Source: Cylindrotheca closterium (Eukaryota > Bacillariophyta > Bacillariophyceae > Bacillariales > Bacillariaceae). Taken from it: a DNA stretch of 64,000 nucleotides. The DNA is taken from assembly GCA_933822405.4 (NCBI GenBank), contig CAKOGP040002358.1, forward strand, positions 64,339 through 128,338, in the 5' to 3' direction. Below, piece by piece: positions 32,143 through 43,070 of the stretch. The number at the start of each line of letters is the position of its first letter. The stretch's first letter is position 1. The position numbers and the translations under genes are program-made. The notes below the pieces were generated by a model. That model saw only the letters and a list, made by a program, of their open reading frames with translations. It searched no databases and was not told the origin of the DNA.

Positions 32143-33892
32143 TCACTGAACCCATCCCAATTCTCTCATGGCATGAGCCACCTTGCGGAATCCGGCGCGA
32201 TTGGCACCCTCTTCCAATGACATAGATGCGGCTTCTTCTTTTTCATCACTACTACTACTACTACTACTAGTAGTAGTAGTAGTAGTATCTCCACCCGTTT
32301 GACACTGATGGTATATTTCCTTCATCATGGATTGCAATTTGTCATCTACTTCTTCCGTGGTCCAAGTCAACTTTTGAGCATTCTGACTCATTTCCAATCC
32401 ACTGACTCCGACACCTCCAGCATTGGCTGCCTTGGCTGGAATGTACACCAGGCCATCTTCTTCTTGTTTTCGTCGAAAGATCTCTTGACCATGAGTGGTA
32501 GTCGGCAAGTTGGCTCCCTCTGCCACCAAGTAGATTCCTTCTTCCACCAATCTTTGGGCAGCAGATTCATCAATTTCATTCTGAGTCGCACATGGCAAAG
32601 CGATTTCACATGCCACATTTTGTTGCGGTGGTAGATTCCAAACGGTAGCGTCGGGAATATATCGGCCCGATACCTTGCCTTCGAGTTGTGATAGTCGTCC
32701 TCGATGAACATTTTTGCATTCCATGACTTGTTGTAGGTCCTCTTGTGTCATGCCAGTATTGTCATTATCATTATCAAAGATCAAAGCTCCATTGGAATCG
32801 CTCATTGTCATGACTTTTGCCCCAAGCTCTAGTAGTTTCTGAGCAGCGTATTGAGCGACATTCCCACTCCCGCTGACTTTGCATTTGACTCCCTTCAGTA
32901 CGTTATTATCCTCGGCATCCTTGTCATCCTTGCAATCCTTTTTCCTTTGATCTTCCATGGCCAATTTGGCAATGTACACCAATCCATATCCAGTCGCTTC
33001 GGGTCGCAAGGGCGAGCCCCCAAAGGCCAAAGACTTTCCGGTCAAGACACCCTCTCCATGGCGATTAGTCAGTCTCTGAGTGGGCGTTGAAATTGAGAAA
33101 TTACCTGCCATGCACAATATAATCACACGCAAAGTGATATCTCATCGTTGTTCTTGTTCTCACCTTGTAGGTTCCATACATGTATCCAATTTCAGACCCT
33201 CCCACTCCAATGTCTCCAGCTGGGACATCGGTCGAAGGATGCAAATACCGATGCAGTTCCGTCATGAAGGATTGACAAAATCGTTTCATTTCTTGAGGCG
33301 ACTTGCCCTTTGGATCAAAGTCGGACCCACCTTTGCCCCCACCCAATGGCAATCCCGTCAGCGCATTCTTGAAGATCTGCTCAAAGCCCAAGAATTTTAG
33401 TACGCCCTCATCGACAGTGGGATGGAATCGTAAGCCGCCCTTGTAGGGTCCCAAGACGGAAGAAAATTCGACCCTCCAACCCCGATTGTATCGCAAATTG
33501 CCGTCATCGTCTTCCCATGGCACCCGAAAACTGATGACCCGCTCTGGTTCGGTCATGGCCAAGAATGCTCGTTTATAGAATTGGCCTTCTTCGTTGTCAT
33601 CTGAAAACAATGGAAGCAAGGAAAGTGCCACTTCTTCGACGCACTGCAGAAAGATGGGTTGATGGGGATATTTCTGGTAAAGTGGTTCTAGAAATTCTAA
33701 ATCGGCGGAAGGCTTGGAAGGCCTGAATGTTGATTGTGAAGAAGAAGATGATGATGTTGATGAAGACGCCTTGCAAGACCAAACCAATGATAGCATCAAC
33801 AAGATTGTTATGGATTTCCTCGGTAGGAATAACGAGGACAGTCGTCCTCCTCGTTTCTTCTTCTTTGCTGGTTGTTGTTGTCGTCGTGCCAT
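32143..33892 (-). CDS. gdhA: NADP-type glutamate dehydrogenase
   Basis: Exons 33892-33164 and 33075-32143 (intron 88 nt, phase 0) give 553 residues. The enzyme interconverts 2-oxoglutarate plus ammonium and glutamate. Substrate site: [11 protein letters not shown] (148-158), PLGGGKGG with catalytic Lys187, and [11 protein letters not shown] with Asp227. The splice joins GYMYGTYK to [14 protein letters not shown], the expected family sequence, which fixes the acceptor. The nucleotide domain has VSGSGNVA (310-317). Then come [19 protein letters not shown] and [21 protein letters not shown] (the last over 456-475). Family members are about 450 residues. The excess is an N-terminal basic plus hydrophobic leader ([13 protein letters not shown], 26-38), suggesting ER or organelle targeting, and a poly-Thr/Ser insert (507-519) near the C-terminus. 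This closely follows the bacterial/fungal hexameric NADP enzyme, so ammonium assimilation is likely, but the cofactor is inferred. Confidence 0.9.
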
Positions 33893-34250
33893 GATGGATT
33901 TTTTATCGTATTGTAGTGTTGCAGTGACGCTACTGTAGTTTTGTTCTTGTTATACAACTTTGAACTCTTCTATTTTATTGGGGCGTTTAGATCGGCCTGT
34001 TATGTTGATGGACAGCGAGGGTTGATGCGATGTTCGCGTTATTGATCATAATGATGCCAGGTGTCACAGCAATATAACTATATATCTACCAAACCTTCTT
34101 TTTGGTTGACCCACTCGATCACACAGTCGAACTAATCCAACATCCAACCGTTAGATCCAATCTTGCGGGACTCCTAATTAAGAAATCGAGCCACACAAAT
34201 TCACATCACACGCATGGTATCTTATTGCGAGTGCACCAAGTTCGTCCAGC
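33893..34250. other. Divergent promoter region
   Basis: About 360 bp between the GDH start (minus) and the LRR gene start (plus); presumably both promoters. No gene seen. Confidence 0.55.
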
Positions 34251-36696
34251 ATGGCCAAAAACGTGAGTTGTCTGAGTATTGTCAAGAAGATTCTTTGTAT
34301 CAATTCTATGCCGGTTCGGATAGTCAATCTTGTCAGCAAGAATCAAATTTCACGCCAAGAAAAAACCAACGAGAAGCAAGAACCATCATTCAGAAATTTT
34401 CCCACCATTGCAAGAACAACATCAACGGAAGACATCTACTATTGCAAGTGGTATATCAATTTAGTCATCATGAAGCAGTCCAGTACTAGGAATAGTGAAA
34501 GCGCGCCCATCAATCTCGTAGATCATCATGAGGATCCATTGAGCCAATCCAGTAGCCATTCACCACCAAGAGAAGAATTTGTGGACGAAGAACAAGGCCT
34601 TCGAACCGGTCACACCAAAGATCTCGAGTTGGAGCAAGGAAAAGTGGTGGCATCGGAAGAACAAGTCCAAGCCATGATTCAAAACGTTTCGCAAATGGCC
34701 AAGAACGAAAAGCCTGACCCCATTATTCGCCCAGATGGCCGTCGCCGTTCGAGCAGCGACCGCCGCAGTGAATCCAGAAGAAGCAGTAGTCGTCCAAAAG
34801 ATCCAAATTTGCCACGGTCCTCATCCCCGCGACGATCAGCGTCCGGACGGCCCTCTGCTTCGAGATCACGATCTCGTCGCGAATCAAGTGCGAAACGAGA
34901 AAGTAGCAGTGGCCGTACTTCTTCCGAAAGACGTTCGTCTTCCGAACGACGTCATTCCTCTCATCGTAAACGATCTTCCTCGAGGAAGGGTGGAGATCGC
35001 GATAGGGGAAGTCGAAGTCGATCAAGACATGGTCAACATCACCGCCATCGTTCCAGTCGTCACAAAAAGGAAGAAGGCAATAAAATTGTGGACGAAGTTC
35101 CCAAGATTCCCGAGAAACAACCTCCTCGCAAAAAGAATTATGGCATGTTTGTCTTTTTGATGATGTTGCTCATCATTCCAGCAATGATATTTGTTTACTT
35201 TTTCCTATTTGCACCCAACGATGACTCCAAGGAACCAGTCAAGTTGCTGATTACCAATTCTCCGACTCTGGCACCTACCATTGAAACGGCCAGGCCTACT
35301 CAGGCCCCTACCGAGCCGGGGGCCACTCCAATTCCATCCCTATCTCCCTCAATGGTGCCCACGCCAAGTCCTTCGGATAATATGGAGGGTCCCATCAGTG
35401 AGTTCTTCACTGCAAACAATGTCGATTACAATAATACGGCAGTCAAAAAGGCAGTCGATTGGTTGATTGATGAAGCCTATTTTGCCAATTCTCTTGCCTT
35501 TCCACTGGACGAAAAGTATCTACAACGATTTGGTATCTTGGCTCTTTACTTTTCCATTTTTCAAGATCCAACGCAAGCGACACTCGCACCAGCTCAACCT
35601 GACCTAGACACGGACCCCGATGTGCCAGATCTAGTCGCAGACATTCAGCAATTTGGTGAAATCACACTGCCCAATTGGGGAATGAGAACCCAAGACCATT
35701 GCTTTTGGAGAGGCATGGTCTGCAATGAAGATGGCATGATCATCGAAATTCGATTGTCTAATCGACAGTTGACGGGAACATTGCCAAAAGAATTGGGTCT
35801 CTTTCCCTCTCTCCGATATATTGACTTTTCCAACAATCAATTGCAAGGCAGCATTCCCGAAGAGCTCTATGACAATATGGAATTGGAACATATGTACCTC
35901 TACAAGAATAGTTTGTCAGGAACGATCTCTAGTAAGATTGGCAATCTATGGAACTTGACGCACGTCCATTTGAGTCATAATCAGATCTCTGGACCGATTC
36001 CCAATCGAATGGCTTCTCGGGCCAAGATTCGTCAGATTCGTAAGTACCGCCAGCCATTATGGAATTGGTATGGAATTGATGTGGCCTTCTTATACTAACT
36101 CCAATCGCCCTTTCTACTTTCGAACAGGCTACTTTAATGTCCACCGAAACCAAATGACGGGTACCATTCCTGCCAACATGAGATTACGTCAAATGTTCTA
36201 CATGGATTTGGGGGCGAATCAGTTCAGCGGACCTTTGCCGCCGGAACTAGGATCGGAATATGTTAGGTTGAGGCATTTGTTCTTGGACCACAATCAGTTT
36301 ACCGGTACGATGCCCCAATCCTACATTGTGGCCGGTAATGGACGCATCCGGACATTGGAAGTGAATGATAATCAGCTTCGTGGCGCCTTCCCCGGCAACC
36401 ACCAGAGTTACACTGAGCTCAGTAAGTCGATGCTCATCGTCGCGATGCCTATTGATGCGATGTCTGACGATGCTTAGACGACACGACTGAAATCTAACCT
36501 TTCGTGCGCTTTCCTTTCTTGTTTTCACTTTCAATTTACAGTGCAACTGACGCTTCACAACAACAACTTTGATTCCATGGACAAGGATACCTGCAAGCTG
36601 GAAGTCTTTGTGGGCGGAGAACTTGTCGAATTCAAATCACAGTGTAGTATCTGCAGGTGTGGTGGCGACAGTCTCATGTGTCGTTTCTGTGTGTAA
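34251..36696 (+). CDS. Membrane LRR protein with Arg/Ser-rich cytosolic tail
   Basis: Exons 34251-36039, 36128-36421 and 36542-36696 (phase 1 introns, GTAAGT donors) give 745 residues. The N-terminal half is cytosolic: residues 163-272 are dense in RRS/SRS repeats, like an RS domain. A membrane helix follows at about 297-321 (YGMFVFLMMLLIIPAMIFVY), then a Pro/Thr/Ser stalk (PTLAPT, PTQAPT, PSLSPS). The extracellular part starts with a helical cap and carries plant-type LRRs of about 24 residues (LTGTLPKELGLFPSLRYIDF; LQGSIPEEL; QISGPIPNRM; MTGTIPANM; FSGPLPPELG). It ends in a Cys cluster (CSICRCGG...CRFC). No kinase domain follows, so this is a receptor-like protein of the type expanded in diatoms. 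Translation could instead start at ATG 34470 (residue 74). Confidence 0.83.
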
Positions 36697-37222
36697 GGAT
36701 ACACCTGAATGGACTCTAAAGTATAAAATGCATCATGTTATGTACCAATTTAGAATACTGTTACCGATGCTATAATTCCGAGATCGATATAGCCCGACAG
36801 TAAGATAATACAAGATTCTATCCATTTTAAAGTGATATGATGTAATTTGATACTCGCATCGCAGTTTGTCATCGCAGTGTACATGCATGTACGCCCGTCA
36901 TCTCTCGTGAGATTGGAGTGTATTATAGGATATTTTTACACTGGTTCGTTCCTTCTTCTAGCTCCAAAGAATACATGTCATGATACGATTATTCGAGGCG
37001 ATAGAGCCACTGCCAGCCCGGTACGACCCCAAATCCAGCCAAAGGAAATGCTATTGTAAGCAGCATTCACAGTTTCTTCATCTATTATCATGTTATTGTT
37101 CGTTTTTTCATGTTGCTATTGGCTTGTTTCTATCTAAAGGATTCTTGTCCTGTTGTAGGACTATGTATATTTTACACTGTTGCTTTTTTCAGATTGAATG
37201 CATCATTCTCCATCATATGTAC
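36697..37222. other. Intergenic between convergent genes
   Basis: No gene seen. 3' flanks of the LRR gene and of the cyclase/phosphodiesterase gene. Confidence 0.5.
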
Positions 37223-40200
37223 TCAACGGACTTCTCCAACAATGGTGGACTGCGAGTGCTTCATAATCGCATCACGACTGTTCTCGGTCAGACAGCTCAT
37301 GTCGTCGTCCTCGTCGTCTGATTCGTGGATGGCGTCTTCTCTATTTTCCTCCTCTTGTAATAAGGCGTGTTGTGTGGGGGGTGCAATGTGCACTTTGGCG
37401 TCATTATCATTATCATCATCCTCCTCACGATGAGTACCATCGTGCAGGTTGCGGTACCAGTGTTGCTTGCGAAAGTGTTTTCGCACTTCTTGCCAAGGCT
37501 GGTGCTTCAATTGCTTCGCTGGAGGATGATTCTCGTTCTTGTACGTCAATCCAATTAGATTGGTACAAGCAGTTTCGATTTTCTCTTCGTATCGTTTCAA
37601 AACCTTAGACAAGGATTCGATCTCCTCCACAACCGTCGCGGCTAGCATCGTTTCCACTGCGGTAGACTCTTCCGAGTGCATTGATGACCTTCTAGAAAGA
37701 ATGGAACTTTTGGAATGGGCTCGTTGCATCATCATATGAGGCATTTGCCTTTCCCTCGCCTTTTGCCACAGGGACCGACAGATCTTTTCGCCTTCCAACG
37801 CCCATCGTCGCTTATTGCTTCTGGCCCTGGCAACGAGTTCATCACTAACAATACTCAAAACACCACATGACTTCAAGTTTTGTGCCAACGGGATGACCCA
37901 ATTGTCAAAGAACCAAAGCTCGCCGTTGTACCAGCCATCAATTGGGTCATATTCAGATCTTCCTTCAGAGAAGGCCTCGTACATTTCGAGAAAAAGGCTC
38001 TCGTTCCTGCAGTTTACAAAAATGAATCAGTTAGCACCATTGAATAAGACGAAAGAATCCTTTCCAAAATGAGAGCAAATAAACTACGTACCATTCCCGG
38101 TAGATGTCCCATTCTTGCATGGTGTGCGCCACATCGGATGTCTGCATGATGTGCTCCATTGCCAGAGTTTTCTTTGCGTGGTCGCAAGTAGCGGCTCTTT
38201 CCCACCGCTTTTGTCGAAGTGCACGGAGATCCTTGTCGAAAATATCGGTTGCCATAACGTTGTTCACTAGCAGTTGACGAAGTCTCGCCTTCTCTGACTC
38301 TGATGATCCGAACAAACACATCTGAAGATGCTTTAATGACTTGGACATCAGACATTGCCATGCAACATCGATCGAGTTTTGCTCGGCAATGCTTTGGTTG
38401 TTGTATCGATCGGCAAGTTCCGGATTCTCTTCAGCTACTTGACCGTTCGGCACTCCGGTGTGACCGACATCATGGACCAGCGCGGATAGAACAATTGCAA
38501 AACAAACCAGTGGATCCGATGTAACACCTTCCTTCCCCTGAGCGGCCACATCAATACTCTCCATCAACAGGTTAGACAGTAAGACAACATGGCTTGCGTG
38601 ACGAAAGCTGTGGAACTCGTTCTCATTGTATCCACCTGCGATTGACATGACAAATGCGCGAAGCTCCTGTCGCACAACTCGAGGGAGTTCGAATTCGGCA
38701 ATGCGCCTGCTATTGGCCACTGGCGCCATCTCAATTACCAACTGAAGTTCTTCGTAGGGAGTCGTTGCTTCCATGTATTCTGATGATTCAGAAGCATCAA
38801 CATCGTCGTTTCTCTTGTGGCTTGCGATCACCCTTCGGAGATAGTGCTCTAGAATTGCAATGTTTGCATTAATGTGTTGCTCGTATGAAAACTTTTCATC
38901 CAGAGATGCCTCTAGCCTCGCATATGGGACAAGTATCGCTCCCACCCATTCTTTACCTTCAAGTCTCCACTGCGTTTCATTCAAGTTTGCTCGTTTTCTC
39001 AGGCCCATGCCATCAGTCAAGAATCGATCGGTGCGATCCAAGAGGTGATACACGCTGGCTTTGAATACAGCAGCTTGCCACTCCTGCCATTCCTGCCGAG
39101 GATCGTCTGAAATACCATCTTTGTGAGCCTGAAGCTCAGCTTTGAACTGTAATTGATTCCAATGAAGGAAGACCTCGTAGGACTGACAGTAGTGGCCACA
39201 TGTTGCAAGAATTAGGATCATTCCAAGCTGAACCTCGCTTTTCCGTCTCAGTGCCTTCTTTTCCGTGCTTGTATCTGCCATAGTTCGATCAAATTCCATC
39301 AGCATTGCTCTAAAATTCGCCTCCGATTCAAGTTCTGCCGAAGCGACGGCTAGCTTCCTCATGAGCTTGCGGAACCGAGGACAACCCCTAAAGATGACTT
39401 CGCAAAGGTCTTCATAATCATCTTCAAGAAACTCGATGGCTGCTTCCATCGACATTCCCTCCCCCAAAGATGCAGCTCCAGTGCGACTGGCGAGCCGAGA
39501 ATCTTCGTCAGCATCCAAGTCGACATCGCGAATGAATGCTGAAAAGAGGAGCACAAAGTCGTCCCAGGAATCATAACCCCCCGATCTCTTTCTCAACTTC
39601 AGGAGAAACTCCGCTCGCATAAGGACATTGGCAACGTTTAGAAAGACATTTTCGTGGGAATAGAGCCCACAAATGAGATCAACAAAGTGAAGCAAGTCTT
39701 TTCGAGCCTCTGTCAGGCTATCACCTCCCTTTCCAGCACATCTTCTTAGCGTCGAAAAGAGGACATCGAAGATTTTGTCTTGAATTTCTTCTCTCGAAAT
39801 TGAACTGTCAAGAAGAAGTGTGTCCCAATCGGACATCTCAATTGGTGCACTTGGAGCCGTGTTGGTTTCGCTGACAGCGGTCAGTTTCTTTCTTGGAACA
39901 GCGACGGGGCTCAAGAAATCTCCAAAATCAGGGCGAGTTGACTCGTCCTTGTCGAAATACTCCTGCATCTTCCATTGCTCTGAGACAAGAACATCCTTCA
40001 TTTCTCGAGACAAACGTTCCAGCGCACTTGGGTTGGCGAGTTTGTTAGCAGCAGTGCCGCATTCAAGCCAGTAGGTAAGAGATTCTCCCTTTCCTTTCAT
40101 ATCGACGAAGCCCCGTTCTTGGAACTCATAATGTGCATTGGCCTTCCCGCTTTGCAACAGTTCGAATAGCTCATGCGAGCATTGAATTCGTCCTGGCATA

Positions 40201-42060
40201 CCTGTTGATTCGTGGCGGCTAGCTACATTTACCATGTCTCCAAATAAAGCGTAGTGAGGAGTCAAGTTACCAACGACACCCGCTGTACAACTGCCAGTGT
40301 GGATACCAATGCGCATCTCGATTGGTTCTCCTGTCACTGGCGACTTGACATGCTTAGTGCACTCAAGGACAGCGAGGGCGAAGTTTGCAACTTTCTCCCC
40401 GTGTGAATCGTCAGCGTCCGGGACTCCAGAAGCGCACATGTAAGAATCCCCTACAGTCTCGACCTTGTACAAGTCGAATCGATCGGTCAAAGCGTCCATT
40501 ACGGAATAGAGCTGGTTCATTAGATCGATGACTTCCCAAGGCTGTACTTGTTGGCACAGGGACGTGAAACCGACAATATCAGAAAAGAAGAGAGTGACAT
40601 TGTGATAGTATCGTGGCTCCACAGTCTGTCCCATTCGAAGACCATCTGCAACTTGCTTTGGTAGCATGTTGTAAAGCAGACTGTTCGAAAGTTTCTGTTC
40701 CAGAAAAGAGTAGGAATGTCAATCATGAGTCAGCGGCACCAGACCAAGACAACACAATAGCATTTATGAACCTTACCTGTTCTGCTTTCAACTTCTTGCT
40801 GAGCTTGTCAAGAGAATTTGTTTTCCTCGATTCTTTGGATACATACTCTCCGAGACTGACAGCATCGCGTTGTGATGTGATGAGTGAAAGATCAGAGAGT
40901 GACAACCCAATTTCGGTGAGCTGCCTAAGGCTATTGACATGAGGAGAGAGGGAGAAAAGGACCTTATCGTTCGAAAGTGCAAGCATTGCCGCCTTAAAAT
41001 TGATGATGGCCTTGTTCTCCTTATTCTTGATACTTGACTCCGTCTGAGCAAGGAAGAAGTTCTGATGTGATAGCCGATTCATGGATTGCCAGTCCCAAGC
41101 GAAAGCAAAAACTGGCTTCGTTATCGTAAAGAATTCTTGGATGTGATTCCCACGAAGGTCTTCTTCCGTTGTTTGTAACGCTTTAGGAAGATTCCTCCCG
41201 ACTTGCAATATTCGAAACTCCTCATCCACAATCACATGAAATGGAAAGACATTGCGCATCAGATCCATAGAGATGCCTTCGGTGGCACTGTCAGGTTTGG
41301 GTGATAATGACCTCCTTTGCTGGCTTTCAGTAACCAAACGAGAAGATTGTGATCGATTCAGTCTGTGAACCTGTGCATGGTTTCCAGAAACGGGACACCT
41401 CATGGGTATCTTGACGTTCTTAAGGGTCTCGGGAATACCTTTATGGACTGCTTCTTTGGGAGGCTTTAGCTTATAGGCAAGGCTTTCGTCAATGGCAGAT
41501 ATTTTCCATGACGTATATCTCGAATCGTGTTCATCCTGCTTGCCCACAAGATCCATATGGATGTCCACTTGAAAATGGGACTTGGCCAATTCGTCGACGA
41601 TACCATGGACCATTGGTACTAGGGAATTCCCACGATGACTAAAGTAGTGCAACACGATGCATCGTTCATCTTCCTCGCTCTCTTCACACCAAAATACTGG
41701 TGGGCAGAACTTTTCACTGTTGTAACTCTTTTGGAACTGATCGTGCATGGCATTCAAATGTGACAACCATTCTAACAGCGTTGATCCCTGACATCTTAGC
41801 AGTGATCCATACTCCGAGTCAAAGAGATATCCAACAATGAATTGCCCAAACAACTTGAGGAGTAGTTCTAGACGGATTTGAACCAACTCCGATGTACCAA
41901 CAAGCAAGTCCAGAAGTGTACTGTACTGATATTGGCCACGAGATATGAAGGAGTGATCCTTCACATTGCAGTCTGCGACTTCTTTGATAGTGTGCCAAGT
42001 GTCAAGGCCATATTGCTCTATCACCCAGGCCTCTAAGATTTCAAAGATGAAGCCGTGCAT
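37223..42060 (-). CDS. H-NOX / PAS / guanylate cyclase / cyclic-nucleotide PDE fusion
   Basis: Exons 42060-40777, 40694-38092 and 38006-37223 give 1,556 residues. Both introns are GT-AG and in phase. Residues 1-170 are a heme-NO-binding domain starting MHGFIFEILEAW: proximal heme ligand His106 in HLNAMHDQF and the porphyrin-binding Y-x-S-x-R motif at 139-143. Residues about 270-395 are the HNOBA PAS domain (FPFHVIVDEEFRILQVG), then a helical linker. Class III cyclase, 438-640: metal ligands Asp467 (FFSDIVGFT) and Asp511 (VETVGDSYM), guanine-selecting Glu507, and N584/R588 of NVASR. The position normally Cys in guanylate cyclases is Ala577 (HYALFG). A long region (about 645-1110) has no domain I recognise. 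Class I PDE catalytic motifs follow: FHSFRHASHV (His1123, His1127), ALVHDVGH (His1169, Asp1170) and TSDVAH (Asp1282). The tail is acidic and disordered. It should make cGMP on NO or redox input and degrade cyclic nucleotide in the same polypeptide. Confidence 0.9.
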
Positions 42061-43070
42061 CGTTGATATAGTGCGGAAGAGTCACAAAATGAGAAGAAAA
42101 GTAGTGAATCTGGGTAGGGAGCCTTATTGGGAATATGCTTGATGGATCAGTGAATTTTGGAATCTGCCGTCGACGTGGGCATCGGCAATAAGTGTCCCTG
42201 TCATTTTCGAAAGCGCCTTAAGTATGTAACAGGGTAAGGAACGCCAAAATATGCCAGGACCGGTCCAGGCGTAGAATTATACGCATTCGCTAAATTTTCG
42301 ATGGTTGTCAATGACAATTCCGGCAAAACGTTTCTTATCGTTTTCACGATTTTGAGGACGCACGAGGAAAATTCGATATAGGGATCGGTCAGAAATGGTC
42401 ATTTCGTGAATGAGATTCGCTTTGGGACTATCTGACGTGGTGATATGATGGATCAATCCGTTAGAATTTTAACTTGAATACCCGTAGGCTCACCAGTGCT
42501 TCCAAGGATTTGGATCTTGTTCGATACTTTCTTACAAACTAATGCATCAACCGGCATGGACTAGATCGGATAAAAGGAGGGAAAATACTTTTGACCTTTC
42601 AACAGTTGAAATCAATAGCCATCAGACACTTTGTTTCCAAATAGGATAGATGTCATGTGCCTCTCCATAATCAAGAAGGAACGTTGATGGTCTGGAAGGG
42701 TTTCCTGAGATACTGTAGAATAATGTTCTCATGATTACAGTATGTATTGGATTGCAAACTGCAACCACTCCGTGAGGTCCGTTTGTCGTACGTTTCGAGT
42801 TTATCATAGTCAGGTCGAAGGAGTCAGTGCCAGTTTGAAAAATGACGATTTGCGTTGACGCAAAATGCAATGATCAATGAAATTTGAACGAAGGTCCCAG
42901 TGCAGTGAATTTCAAATCCATTCTCATTCTACCTTTCTCGGTTCTTATTCTCATTATCAGTTTTTCAACAACGACTAACTAGGTTCTGGGATATCAGATA
43001 GTAGAGTAGTCCTAGACTAGTTAGTCCCTACACATTATTTATTCAGGCCAAATAATAATTCAGAAACAAA
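42061..43070. other. 1-kb divergent intergenic region
   Basis: Separates the cyclase/PDE gene (minus) from the EXS gene (plus). No coding sequence is supported. Presumably both promoters. Confidence 0.55.
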
